A stretch of 64,000 bases of DNA from an uncultured Buttiauxella sp. (GTDB taxonomy: Bacteria; Pseudomonadota; Gammaproteobacteria; Enterobacterales; Enterobacteriaceae). The notes under the pieces were generated by a model that saw only the letters and a list, made by a program, of their open reading frames with translations, was not told the origin of the DNA and did not search any database. Shown here one piece after another: positions 9,454-18,958 of this stretch (the stretch's first letter is position 1; each line of letters opens with the position of its first letter). The position numbers and the translations under genes are program-made. The stretch spans positions 1 through 64,000 of the forward strand of contig CAMLJN010000013.1 in the NCBI GenBank assembly GCA_946480445.1, given 5' to 3'.

Positions 9454-11605
9454 ATGAAAATGACACAACACGGAAAGTCCACGCTTCCTCTCCTTTTGCT
9501 CCCTGCGCTGACGCCATGGACCACGCCAGTCTTTGCGGCCGATGCGCAAAAAAATAACGAACAAACGATGGTGGTCACCGCTTCACCTGGCGGCCTGTCT
9601 GAGCTCGACACTCCGGCCGCCGTCAGCGTGGTGAACGGCGAGGATATGCGCCAGGCAGCGCCACGCGTTAACCTTTCAGAAAGTCTGAGCAGCGTACCGG
9701 GTTTGCAGGTGCAGAATCGCCAGAACTACGCCCAGGATTTGCAGCTTTCCGTGCGCGGGTTCGGTTCACGTTCCACCTATGGCGTACGCGGCGTAAGAAT
9801 GTACGTCGACGGTATTCCGGCCACGATGCCTGACGGACAAGGCCAGACGTCCAACATTGATTATTAACAGCGTGGAAAGTATTGAAGTGCTGCGCGGGCC
9901 CTTCTCGGCCCTGTATGGCAACTCATCTGGCGGCGTGATCAATGTCTCCACCACCACAGGCAGGCAGCCTCCGACGCTTGAAGCCAGCACTTATTACGGC
10001 AGCTTCGGAAGCTGGCGCAACAGCGTAAAAGCCAGCGGCTCGACAGGCGATGGTACTCAGGCGGGCGACGTGGACTACTCCGTATCCGCCTCGCGCTTTA
10101 CCACTCACGGTTATCGGGAGCACAGCAGCGCGCAGAAAAATCTGGGCAACGCCAAACTGGGCGTGCGGCTGGATGAGGCCAGCAAGCTGACCTTCCTGTT
10201 TAACAGCGTCGACATTGATGCCCAGGATCCGGGCGGCCTGACAAACAAGGAATGGCATGAAAACCCAACCCAGTCACCGCGAGCAAACCAGTACGACACG
10301 CGTAAAACAGTAAAGCAAACCCAGGCGGGCCTGCACTATGAGCGCCAGCTCACGGCCAGTGATGATCTGAGCGTAATGGTCTATGCCGGTGAACGTGAAA
10401 CCACCCAGTATCAGTCCATTCCCGTCGGGCCACAGTTAAAACCTACCCACCCGGGTGGCGTGATTCAGCTTTCACGTCATTATCAGGGCATTGATTCCCG
10501 CTGGACTCACCGGGGAGACGTGTTCTCGGTGCCCGTCAGTTTCACAACGGGCCTTGACTACGAAACCATGTCGGAGAAGCGTAAAGGGTACGAAAACTTC
10601 CGGGTCGTAAACGGCACGACGGTACTGGGCGAAAAAGGCGACCTTCGCCGTAACGAACGCAGTAACGAACGCAATTTGATGTGGAACCTTGATCCTTACC
10701 TGCAAACCGCGTGGCAGTTCACAGAGAAACTTAGTCTCGACGCTGGCGTGCGTTTCAGCTCGGTCTATTTCGACTCTAACGATGACTACATCACCGGTGC
10801 CAACGGCGATGACAGCGGCGAGGCGAGCTACCACAAGTGGTTACCTGCGGCCTCGTTAAAATACGCGGTCAATGATGCCTGGAACCTCTACGCCTCGGCG
10901 GGCCGCGGGTTTGAGACGCCGACCATTAACGAGCTTTCCTATCGCACGGTTGAACAATCGGGAATGAACCTGGCGCTGAAACCTTCGACCAGCGATACCG
11001 TCGAGATGGGCAGTAAAACCCGCATCGGCAACGGCTTGTTCACCGCAGCCGTTTTCCAGACCGATACTGATAATGAAATCGTCGCCGATAAAAGCTTTGG
11101 CGGGCGAACCACCTATAAAAACGCCGGTGAAACGCGCCGCCGTGGCGTAGAGCTTTCCCTCGATCAGCAGTTTGCCTGGGACTGGCGCGTGAAAATGGCA
11201 TGGACCTATCTGGATGCCACATACCGCACCAACGTCTGCGGCGCGCAGAGCTGCAAAGGCAACCGCATGCCGGGCATCGCCCGCAATATGGGGTACGCCG
11301 CGCTGGAATATGCGCCGCAAGAAGGCTTTTATGCTGGTGCAGATGTACGCTATATGAGCGATATCCAGGCGGATGACGAGAACGATGCCAAAGCGCCAAC
11401 CTATACCGTCGCCTCGCTGAACAGCGGCTATAAATTCCGTATCCAGCAAAGCTGGCTGCTGGATGTCTGGGGCCGCGTGGATAACCTCTTCGATCGCGAT
11501 TATGTCGGATCGGTCATCGTAAACGAAGGCAATGGCCGCTACTTTGAACCCGCGCCGGGGCGTAACTATGGCGTGGGGGTGAACCTGAGTTATACCTTCC
11601 AGTAA
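9454..11605 (+). pseudogene. pqqU: PqqU (YncD) TonB-dependent receptor, frameshifted
   Basis: The reading frame matches outer-membrane receptor PqqU/YncD, the TonB-dependent importer of pyrroloquinoline quinone. Segment one (9454-9867) gives the signal peptide (cleavage near VFA-AD), TonB box region and the start of the plug domain, ending after TSNID. Segment two in the next frame continues at INSVESIEVLRGPFSALYG to the barrel end, finishing with aromatic residues (YTFQ). One extra T at about 9861-9862 (GATTATTAAC) explains the shift; removing it restores a 716-residue protein (E. coli 700). The rest is intact, so this is either a recent inactivation or a sequencing error. Confidence 0.88.
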
Positions 11606-11621
11606 GCCTTATTTTGCACCA

Positions 11622-11654
11622 CTTAGCGGAACCCCAGGGTTCCGCTTTTACTTT
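11622..11654 (+). terminator. Terminator after pqqU
   Basis: The stem GCGGAACC/GGTTCCGC with a CCAG loop is followed by TTTTACTTT. Confidence 0.75.
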
Positions 11655-11683
11655 GCTCCGTGACTCTTAGCGGGCCGAAAGGT

Positions 11684-12052
11684 CTACTGAGGGGGGCTAC
11701 CGGTCATTTGCACGGTCAACCAACGGTAGATAACGGCGACGACATAGCGTTGCTGTTCCGCACTGAGCTGGATTCCCGCGGGTATGCCGTGCCACTTTGC
11801 AAGACAGCCCCGGCAGCAGGTGGCGGTGGCGTGTTGAGCGATAAATACCGGGTGGCCGCGCATGGGCGTCTGCTTGCCGTCATTTTTAGGTTCAGCGGGA
11901 GCAAGGCGCTGGGCAATAAAATCTTCGGCATGGCGCGAGATCGTATCCGGGCCTTTATCCATACAATACTGGCGTTCTTTGGGACCCAGGCGGAAACGCT
12001 GACGAAACGGGGAGCGCGCAAGACGCGCAAAAAGAGGATCGAGATTATTCAC
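11684..12052 (-). CDS. DUF4186 family protein
   Basis: 122 residues. I recognise the DUF4186 signature MRGHPVFIAQHATATCCRGC followed by LxKWHGIP. The paired cysteines and nearby histidines suggest a metal site, but no function is established. The start is a GTG at 12052 with a weak ribosome site. It lies between pqqU and ynhF on the reverse strand. Confidence 0.8.
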   Translation of the reverse strand: MNNLDPLFARLARSPFRQRFRLGPKERQYCMDKGPDTISRHAEDFIAQRLAPAEPKNDGKQTPMRGHPVFIAQHATATCCRGCLAKWHGIPAGIQLSAEQQRYVVAVIYRWLTVQMTGSPPQ

Positions 12053-12196
12053 GGCTAACGTTCAGCTAAGCAGACACAGAAAACACCCTTTTCCTCCCTT
12101 ATGCCGCCGATGGCAAGCCCGGAGGAGAGGAAATAAAAAGCCCGATGCGCTGCATCAGGCTTTACGGGCATAAAAAAGCGGCTATGCCAGAGCGAT

Positions 12197-12286
12197 TTAG
12201 TGCATTACGGCTGTTAAAGCGCCTGCAACAATCAGGCCCAACACGATAGCCGTTGTGACAACGGAAAATTTCAGATCGGTGCTCAT
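12197..12286 (-). CDS. ynhF: YnhF, 29-residue membrane protein
   Basis: The ORF encodes MSTDLKFSVVTTAIVLG followed by LIVAGALTAVMH, matching the E. coli small inner-membrane protein YnhF (29 residues) almost exactly. It has a single hydrophobic segment. The ribosome site AAAGGAGATTTACG lies directly before the ATG. Its place upstream of and divergent from purR is also as in E. coli. The function is unknown. Confidence 0.92.
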   Translation of the reverse strand: MSTDLKFSVVTTAIVLGLIVAGALTAVMH

Positions 12287-12533
12287 CGTAAATCTCCTTT
12301 TATTACCCTGTAGAAATGGCCCACAAAGAGTGTGTGAAGGATTTTCCCACAATCCGGCATAAAAATCCTCCTGGTTTTAGAGTGATATTGGTTTTTCCCT
12401 CTTCCACTTTGCTAAAAGATAAGCCAAAATCCCTCGCTAATTAACTGCGTGCTATCAATTCAATGCCCTCCTCCCGTTTTTATGTCGCACCCCCGACATG
12501 CCGCAACCCAAAAGTTGCCCCAGGAGTGAGCGG

Positions 12534-12549
12534 ACGCAAACGTTTAACA
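12534..12549. promoter_or_regulatory. PurR operator 1 upstream of purR
   Basis: ACGCAAACGTTTAACA matches the PurR consensus (ACGCAAACGTTTNCNT) at nearly all positions and lies 45 bp before the purR start. In E. coli purR is autoregulated through two operators. Confidence 0.85.
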
Positions 12550-12593
12550 TATTAGTTATCAGGAGCTTATGATATGGCCTGGAGTTACATCTA

Positions 12594-13619
12594 ATGGCGA
12601 CAATCAAGGACGTGGCGAAGCGCGCAAACGTTTCTACTACAACCGTGTCACATGTTATTAACAAAACCCGTTTTGTGGCGGAAGAAACACGCAACGCGGT
12701 CTGGGCGGCAATAAAAGAATTACATTATTCGCCAAGCGCGGTGGCGCGCAGCCTGAAGGTTAATCACACCAAGACGATTGGACTGCTTGCCACCTCCAGC
12801 GAAGCGCCTTATTTTGCCGAAATTATCGAAGCGGTGGAAAACAGCTGCTTTGAAAAAGGCTATACCCTCATCCTGGGTAACGCGCACAATAACTTTGAAA
12901 AGCAGCGCGCTTATCTGTCGATGATGGCGCAAAAACGCGTGGATGGCCTGCTGGTGATGTGTTCGGAATACCCGGACTCGCTGCTGACCATGCTTGAAGA
13001 GTATCGCCATATTCCGATGGTCGTGATGGACTGGGGTGAAGCGCGAGCAGACTTCACAGATTCCGTGATCGACAACGCCTTCCGCGGCGGCTATCTCGCC
13101 GGTCGTTATCTGATTGAACGCGGCCATCGTGAAATTGGCGCCATCCCAGGACAAATGGAACGCAACACCGGCGGTGGTCGACATGCGGGCTTTATGAAAG
13201 CACTCGAAGAAGCCAATATTGCCATTCCGGAAAACTGGATTGTGCAGGGCGATTTCGAACCGGAATCCGGTTACCGCGCCATGCAGCAGATTTTAAACCA
13301 GCCGCATCGCCCCACCGCGGTCTTCTGCGGCGGAGATATTATGGCGATGGGCGCAATTTGCGCAGCCGATGAAATGGGACTGCGCGTGCCGCAGGATATT
13401 TCCATCATCGGCTACGACAATGTGCGCAACGCCCGCTATTTCTCCCCAGCGTTGACCACTATCCACCAGCCGAAAGACTCGCTGGGGGAAACCGCCTTCA
13501 GCATGCTGCTTGACCGCATCGTCAATAAGCGTGAGGAGTCTCAGACTATCGAAGTGCATCCGCGCCTTATTGAGCGCCGTTCGGTCAACGACGGTCCGTT
13601 CCGCGACTACCGTCGTTAA
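12594..13619 (+). CDS. purR: PurR, purine repressor
   Basis: This 341-residue LacI/GalR-family repressor binds hypoxanthine/guanine as corepressor and represses purine biosynthesis genes. The N-terminal [24 protein letters not shown] and hinge helix [10 protein letters not shown] are intact, followed by a full periplasmic-binding-type core. Length equals E. coli PurR. Two PurR boxes, one upstream and one inside codons 10-15, indicate autoregulation. It is convergent with punR. Confidence 0.97.
   Translation: MATIKDVAKRANVSTTTVSHVINKTRFVAEETRNAVWAAIKELHYSPSAVARSLKVNHTKTIGLLATSSEAPYFAEIIEAVENSCFEKGYTLILGNAHNNFEKQRAYLSMMAQKRVDGLLVMCSEYPDSLLTMLEEYRHIPMVVMDWGEARADFTDSVIDNAFRGGYLAGRYLIERGHREIGAIPGQMERNTGGGRHAGFMKALEEANIAIPENWIVQGDFEPESGYRAMQQILNQPHRPTAVFCGGDIMAMGAICAADEMGLRVPQDISIIGYDNVRNARYFSPALTTIHQPKDSLGETAFSMLLDRIVNKREESQTIEVHPRLIERRSVNDGPFRDYRR
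12622..12637. promoter_or_regulatory. PurR operator 2 inside the purR coding sequence
   Basis: GCGCAAACGTTTCTAC falls within the HTH codons, at the same place as the intragenic O2 operator of E. coli purR. Confidence 0.75.
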
Positions 13620-13624
13620 GGTCA

Positions 13625-14554
13625 TCAGGGGGCCTGAAGATCCTGTTCAGGCTCCCGCAACCACTCCTGATTCATCGTTTCGCTATCCCCCAGATAATCC
13701 AGCAGCCAGCTCAGCGCCGGTGAGGCGTCGTTTTGCCGCCATGTCAGACAGCAGGCCGCGTCCGGAAAGGGGTTTTCCAGCGTAAGTTCGCACCATGCTC
13801 CGCTGGCAAGCCAGGGTTTAGCGATATGCAACGGTACCATGCCGATGCACAGTCCAGCGCTCAGGCAGTCCGAAGCGGACTGCCAGTCCGGTACCACCAC
13901 GCGATGCTGGTTATCCAGCAGCCAGGTGGTACGCTTGGGCAGCGAACGAGATGTATCTTCCAGCACCAGTGAAGGCCAGGCGCGCAGCTCATCGTCGCTC
14001 AGCGCCCCTTTATGCCGCGCCAGCGCATGGCCCGCGGCCACGACACAGCGCCAGCTCAACGCCCCCATATCGCGAAACGCATAGCGTCCCCCCACCGGCA
14101 CAGCCTGCGTCGCCCCAATCGCCACCTCAACACGGCCGTCCGCCAGCGCGTCCCAGACGCCGTTAAACACCTCCTGAAAAACACGCAGCTCGATATCCGG
14201 GAAATGGCGATAAAAATCCAGCACCAGCTGTCTTGTTCGCTCGGGCTTGACGATATTGTCCACCGCGATGGCCAGATGCCCGCGCCAGCCGTTTGCAATC
14301 TGCTGACACTGTTGCCGGGTCGTCATCATTTTTTTGATAACAGAGCGGCCTTCCTTCAAAAAATAGGCGCCGGCGGGCGTCAGCTCCACGTCCCGGTGAC
14401 GGCGTTCAAAGAGCGGAACCGCCAGCCACTCTTCGAGTTGTCGTACCGTATAACTGATGGCAGAAGGCACCCGGTGCAGCTCCTGCGCCGCGCCGCTAAA
14501 GCTGCCGTTGCGCGCCACCGCGTCGATGACTTCCAGCGAATATTCAGACCACAT
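13625..14554 (-). CDS. punR: PunR, LysR-type activator of punC
   Basis: 309 residues from the MWSEYSLEV start (ATG 14554), near-identical to E. coli PunR (YdhB), the purine-nucleoside-responsive activator of punC. The HTH is [26 protein letters not shown]; the effector domain is full length. An in-frame extension to 14590 exists but lacks family similarity. It is divergent from punC across a 114-bp intergenic region where its binding site is expected. Confidence 0.93.
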   Translation of the reverse strand: MWSEYSLEVIDAVARNGSFSGAAQELHRVPSAISYTVRQLEEWLAVPLFERRHRDVELTPAGAYFLKEGRSVIKKMMTTRQQCQQIANGWRGHLAIAVDNIVKPERTRQLVLDFYRHFPDIELRVFQEVFNGVWDALADGRVEVAIGATQAVPVGGRYAFRDMGALSWRCVVAAGHALARHKGALSDDELRAWPSLVLEDTSRSLPKRTTWLLDNQHRVVVPDWQSASDCLSAGLCIGMVPLHIAKPWLASGAWCELTLENPFPDAACCLTWRQNDASPALSWLLDYLGDSETMNQEWLREPEQDLQAP

Positions 14555-14668
14555 TGTTCTGCCTGCAAAATTTTTGAATGCAATCTGCAAATATTAGCGT
14601 TTCACAAGCTGCTTTGCACTCCGTACACTCACGCCGCTGAAAACCTGCAAATTATTCAAGAGAACACT

Positions 14669-15871
14669 ATGCAACCATCAAAAGGGTTTCTTATCTGGCT
14701 CGCTGGCCTGAGCGTGCTGGGCTTCCTGGCCACCGATATGTATCTGCCTGCCTTTGCCGCCATCCAACAGGATTTGAACACGGAAGCCTCCGCCGTTAGC
14801 GCAAGCCTCAGCCTGTTCCTGGCGGGTTTTGCATTCGCACAGCTGATGTGGGGGCCGATGTCCGACCGCTTCGGACGCAAGCCGGTATTGCTCGCCGGGC
14901 TAAGCATTTTCGCGCTGAGCTGCCTGGGAATGCTCTGGGTGGAAAGCGCCACGGCGCTGCTGGTGCTGCGCTTCATTCAGGCGGTGGGCGTCTGTTCGGC
15001 GGCGGTAAGCTGGCAGGCGCTGGTGACGGATTACTATCCCGCCAGCCGCGCTAATCGAATCTTCGCCACCATCATGCCGCTGGTAGGGCTTTCCCCTGCG
15101 CTGGCTCCGTTGCTGGGTAGCTGGATCCTGAACCATTTCGAGTGGCAGGCAATTTTTGCCACCCTCTTCGCCATCACCCTCGTTCTGATGGTACCGACGC
15201 TGCGCCTGAAGCCGCGCACTCAGCACCACCCGCAAACCGAAGATAACAGAGTGAGCTTTTTGTCGCTGCTGCGTTCCCGCGTATACGGAGGTAACGTGCT
15301 GGTTTACGCGGCCTGCTCGGCAAGCTTCTTTGCCTGGCTGACCGGCTCACCCTTTATTCTTAACGCCATGGGCTACAGCCCGGCGGCCATTGGCCTGAGC
15401 TATATGCCCCAGACCATTGCCTTTCTGATTGGTGGCTACGGCTGCCGCAGCGCACTGCAAAAATGGCAGGGTAAACAAATGCTCCCGTGGCTGCTGGCGC
15501 TCTACACGCTTAGCGTGCTCGCGACCTGGGGCGTGGCCATCAGCGGCCATGCAAACCTCACGCTGCTGCTTATCCCGTTCTGCATCATGGCGATGGCCAA
15601 CGGCGCGATATACCCTATTGTGGTTGCCGCCGCGCTCCTTCCTTTCCCGCAGGCTACGGGCAAAGCCGCCGCGCTGCAAAACACTTTGCAGCTAGGACTG
15701 TGTTTCTTTGCAAGCCTGGTCGTCTCCTGGCTGGTGTCCACGCCGCTGTTGACGACCACCAGCGTGATGCTGGCCACCGTCGTACTGGCCATGCTGGGTT
15801 ATCTTCTGCAACGCCGCAGTGAGACGCAGGCCTGGCAGACCGCGCAGGCCTCCTCTTCGCGCACACAGTAA
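14669..15871 (+). CDS. punC: PunC, MFS purine nucleoside transporter
   Basis: This 400-residue Bcr/CflA-type major facilitator has 12 membrane segments and matches E. coli PunC (YdhC). It shows the MFS motif A loop [12 protein letters not shown] between TM2 and TM3 and the [13 protein letters not shown] segment in TM5. ATG 14669 follows AAGAGAAC and gives the conserved [16 protein letters not shown] start; the longer open frame to its left is not coding. It is divergent from its activator gene punR. Confidence 0.94.
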   Translation: MQPSKGFLIWLAGLSVLGFLATDMYLPAFAAIQQDLNTEASAVSASLSLFLAGFAFAQLMWGPMSDRFGRKPVLLAGLSIFALSCLGMLWVESATALLVLRFIQAVGVCSAAVSWQALVTDYYPASRANRIFATIMPLVGLSPALAPLLGSWILNHFEWQAIFATLFAITLVLMVPTLRLKPRTQHHPQTEDNRVSFLSLLRSRVYGGNVLVYAACSASFFAWLTGSPFILNAMGYSPAAIGLSYMPQTIAFLIGGYGCRSALQKWQGKQMLPWLLALYTLSVLATWGVAISGHANLTLLLIPFCIMAMANGAIYPIVVAAALLPFPQATGKAAALQNTLQLGLCFFASLVVSWLVSTPLLTTTSVMLATVVLAMLGYLLQRRSETQAWQTAQASSSRTQ

Positions 15872-15990
15872 CCCTGGCAATAATGTTAAAAACACCTAAT
15901 TAGGTTGCTAACGATAAACCGTTGAATCATCAGAGTCACAGGCATATACTCAAAAACGGCTCGATAATTACCACAATAATTTATGTCTTC

Positions 15991-16015
15991 ACGGGAGCCC
16001 TTCGGCTCCCGTTTG
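15991..16015 (+). terminator. Hairpin with T-rich tail between punC and cfa
   Basis: ACGGGAGCC pairs with GGCTCCCGT around CTTC and is followed by TTGTCT. It is probably the punC terminator. It also lies within the long cfa leader region, so an attenuating role is possible. Confidence 0.6.
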
Positions 16016-16167
16016 TCTATGGAGGGACATTTTACAAGGGCTGTGCCCTTTTGCATTCTACGTCGGATATCAGGCACACGGAATTTTCCGTGCGATTTCT
16101 CACATACCAGATAAATAGCGTCTACGCTGTTTTAAGGTTCTGATCACATACAGGTGATGGAGAAGCT

Positions 16168-17316
16168 ATGAGTTCATCGTGTATAGAAGAAGTCAGCATA
16201 CGAGATAATGAGTGGTATCGTATCGCGAACGAAATGCTCACCCGAGCAGGGATCGCTATAAATGGCTCCCAACCCTTCGATATTAAGATTAAAAACCCCA
16301 AATTTTTTAAACGCGTTTTACAGGAAGGCTCACTGGGCCTCGGCGAAAGCTACATGGACGGCTGGTGGGACTGCGAACGTCTGGATATTTTTTTCAGCAA
16401 AGTCATTCGTGCCGGACTTGAACGCCAGCTCCCGCGCCATCTCAAAGATACCCTGCGCATCGCCGCCGCCCGACTGGTTAACCTGCAAAGTAAGAGGCGG
16501 GCATGGATTGTCGGCAAAGAACACTATGATCTGGGTAACGACCTATTCAGCCGCATGCTGGATGACCACATGCAGTACTCCTGCGGCTACTGGAAAGAAG
16601 CCACCACGCTTGGTGAAGCACAGGAAGCCAAGCTACGCCTGATTTGCGACAAGCTGAAGCTGGCACCGGGGATGAGCCTGCTGGATATCGGCTGCGGCTG
16701 GGGCGGGCTTGCCGAATTCGCCGCACGCCACTATGGCGTAACGGTGCACGGCGTGACGATCTCCGCCGAGCAGCAGAAAATGGCTCAGGCACGCTGCGCG
16801 GGTCTGGACGTCACCATTCTCCTGCAGGACTACCGCGATCTGAAGATGCAGTTTGACCGCATTGTCTCCGTCGGCATGTTCGAACACGTTGGCCCGAAAA
16901 ACTACGCCACCTATTTTGACGTCGCCGACCGCAATCTGAAACCCGACGGCATTTTCCTTCTGCACACCATAGGTTCAAACAAAACCGACAATAATGTTGA
17001 TCCCTGGATAGATAAGTACATCTTCCCCAATGGCTGCCTGCCGTCGGTGCGCCAGATAGCGGTGGCCAGCGAAGGCCATTTCGTGATGGAAGACTGGCAT
17101 AATTTTGGCGCGGACTACGACAGAACGCTGATGGCATGGCACGAACGCTTCCTCGCCTGCTGGCCAGAAATAGCCGATAACTATTCGGATCGTTTCAAAC
17201 GCATGTTCAGCTATTATCTTAACGCCTGCGCCGGTGCTTTCCGCGCCCGCGATATTCAGCTCTGGCAGGTGGTCTTCAGCCGCGGCGTTGAACACGGTCT
17301 GCGCGTCCCCCGTTAG
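16168..17316 (+). CDS. cfa: Cfa, cyclopropane fatty acyl phospholipid synthase
   Basis: This 382-residue cytoplasmic/peripheral membrane enzyme transfers a methylene from S-adenosylmethionine to unsaturated acyl chains of membrane lipids. The SAM-binding motif is LDIGCGWGGLAEFAA. Catalytic-region motifs such as YSCGYW, SVGMFEHVG and the C-terminal FSYYLNACAGAF are intact. Length matches E. coli Cfa. About 300 bp of leader separates it from punC, consistent with the multiple promoters known for cfa. Confidence 0.97.
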   Translation: MSSSCIEEVSIRDNEWYRIANEMLTRAGIAINGSQPFDIKIKNPKFFKRVLQEGSLGLGESYMDGWWDCERLDIFFSKVIRAGLERQLPRHLKDTLRIAAARLVNLQSKRRAWIVGKEHYDLGNDLFSRMLDDHMQYSCGYWKEATTLGEAQEAKLRLICDKLKLAPGMSLLDIGCGWGGLAEFAARHYGVTVHGVTISAEQQKMAQARCAGLDVTILLQDYRDLKMQFDRIVSVGMFEHVGPKNYATYFDVADRNLKPDGIFLLHTIGSNKTDNNVDPWIDKYIFPNGCLPSVRQIAVASEGHFVMEDWHNFGADYDRTLMAWHERFLACWPEIADNYSDRFKRMFSYYLNACAGAFRARDIQLWQVVFSRGVEHGLRVPR

Positions 17317-17325
17317 TAGCGCACT

Positions 17326-17350
17326 CCCCGGCCTCTCCGGTCGGGGCTGT
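17326..17350 (+). terminator. Probable cfa terminator
   Basis: CCCCGGCC pairs with GGTCGGGG (one G-T pair) with a short loop, followed by CTGTTCCTTT. Confidence 0.55.
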
Positions 17351-17447
17351 TCCTTTCCCCCATCTGTTTACCCATAGTCAGTGAACGCCATCGCTATGTG
17401 TCGATTGTTTCCACAGGCGCTGCTCAGGGCGCTGAAATCTGGCGGCC

Positions 17448-17469
17448 TCAAGTGATTCTCGTCACATTC
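17448..17469. promoter_or_regulatory. Candidate CRP site of the beta-glucoside locus
   Basis: AGTGA-N6-TCACA at 17451-17466 differs from the ideal palindrome by one base. It lies 60 bp upstream of the LacI-type operator, as expected for a catabolite-controlled sugar operon. Confidence 0.5.
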
Positions 17470-17524
17470 CCAGGCTTATCCACCTCATGATGTTGATCGC
17501 GCTAACAGTTCTCGCCGCCGGACA

Positions 17525-17540
17525 TGGAAACCGGTTTCCA
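17525..17540. promoter_or_regulatory. Perfect 16-bp palindromic LacI-family operator
   Basis: TGGAAACCGGTTTCCA is a perfect palindrome with the central CG typical of LacI/GalR operators. It lies 50 bp before the PTS gene and is the natural target of the LacI-type regulator encoded downstream at 20401. Confidence 0.75.
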
Positions 17541-17590
17541 CTTAGTTCCACAATGCACGAACTTTCCTGAACAATAGCAAGGATACCGCC

Positions 17591-18910
17591 ATGAGCATGT
17601 ACCAAAAAATGGTCGATGTGATTGAGCAAAAAGTGACCCCAGTGGCCGGTGTAATGGGCTCTCAGCGCCATGTCATCGCCATTCGCGACGGCTTTATCGC
17701 CGCCCTGCCGTTTATGATTATCGGTTCATTCCTGTTAGTGTTTATTTTTCCGCCGTTCTCCCCTGACAGCGGCTGGAGATTCGCGCGAGCCTGGCTCGAC
17801 TTCTCTCTAAAGTACCGCGCACAGCTGATGCTGCCTTTTAACCTCAGCATGGGCGTCATGACCTTCTTTATCTCCGTGGGCATTGGCGCAAGCCTGGGTA
17901 AGCATTACAAACTCGACCCGATAATGACCGGGCTGCTGGCTTTTATGGCCTTTCTGCTTGTTGCGGCCCCTTATAAAGACGGCCAGATTTCCACCCAATA
18001 CTTCTCCGGACAGGGGATCTTCACCGCGTTAATTACGGCGATCTACGCCAGCGAAATGTACGCCTTTCTCAAACGCCGTAACGTGACTATCCGTCTGCCA
18101 AAAGAGGTGCCAACGGGCGTTGCGCGTTCGTTTGAAATTCTCATTCCGGTGGTGGTGATTGTCTTTACACTCCACCCGCTCAATCTGTTAATTGAATCCA
18201 CTACCGGCATGATTTTACCTGAGGCCATTATGCACCTGCTGGCGCCGCTGGTTTCGGCCTCAGACTCGCTGCCCGCTATTCTTATCTCCGTTTTTATCTG
18301 CCAGATTCTGTGGTTTGCGGGGATACACGGCGCGTTAATCGTCACCGGCATAATGAATCCCTTCTGGATGGCGAATCTGTCTGCCAACCAGACCGCGCTG
18401 GCCGCCGGAGCCGCGCTGCCCCATATTTATTTGCAGGGCTTCTGGGACCACTATCTGCTGATCGGCGGAGTGGGTTCGACGCTGCCTTTGGCTTTCCTGC
18501 TGCTGCGCAGCCGCGCTGTACACCTGCGTACCATCGGCAAAATGGGCGTAGTACCGAGCTTCTTCAACATAAACGAACCTATCCTGTTCGGCACGCCAAT
18601 CATAATGAATCCCGTCTTCTTTCTGCCCTTCACCCTTGTGCCGATGATTAACGCGACGCTTGCCTGGGGGGCCACAAAGCTTGGCTGGATTGCTCAGGTT
18701 GTGTCCCTGACGCCCTGGACCACGCCGGCCCCGATAGGCGCCTCCTGGGCTGCAAACTGGGCGCTAAGTCCCGTAATCATGTGTCTGATTTGTATGGTGA
18801 TGTCAGCCGTGATGTATTACCCGTTCCTGAAGGCCTACGAGCGAACGTTACTCAAACAGGATGAAGAACGTAGCGCGCAGCAGAGCGAAAGCCCGATTTC
18901 CGTGAATTGA
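17591..18910 (+). CDS. PTS system EIIC permease, cellobiose/lactose family
   Basis: This 439-residue protein has about ten hydrophobic segments and the Lac/Cel EIIC signatures (GSQRHVIAIRDGFIAALPFMIIGS, NINEPILFGTPIIMNP). It is the membrane permease that captures and translocates a beta-glucoside during phosphorylation. No EIIB or EIIA gene lies in the locus, so these must be supplied in trans. The start has AAGGAT upstream. A GH1 phospho-beta-glucosidase follows 48 bp downstream, then a LacI regulator, together forming one sugar module. Confidence 0.9.
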   Translation: MSMYQKMVDVIEQKVTPVAGVMGSQRHVIAIRDGFIAALPFMIIGSFLLVFIFPPFSPDSGWRFARAWLDFSLKYRAQLMLPFNLSMGVMTFFISVGIGASLGKHYKLDPIMTGLLAFMAFLLVAAPYKDGQISTQYFSGQGIFTALITAIYASEMYAFLKRRNVTIRLPKEVPTGVARSFEILIPVVVIVFTLHPLNLLIESTTGMILPEAIMHLLAPLVSASDSLPAILISVFICQILWFAGIHGALIVTGIMNPFWMANLSANQTALAAGAALPHIYLQGFWDHYLLIGGVGSTLPLAFLLLRSRAVHLRTIGKMGVVPSFFNINEPILFGTPIIMNPVFFLPFTLVPMINATLAWGATKLGWIAQVVSLTPWTTPAPIGASWAANWALSPVIMCLICMVMSAVMYYPFLKAYERTLLKQDEERSAQQSESPISVN

Positions 18911-18958
18911 ACATTTATAGCCCGCCGCTGTGGCAGGCACGTCAAAAGAGGAAAAACG

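Noticed and set aside
14012..14668. Long N-terminal extension of punC
   Set aside because: The extension is antisense to punR and lacks membrane segments; PunC homology begins at ATG 14669.
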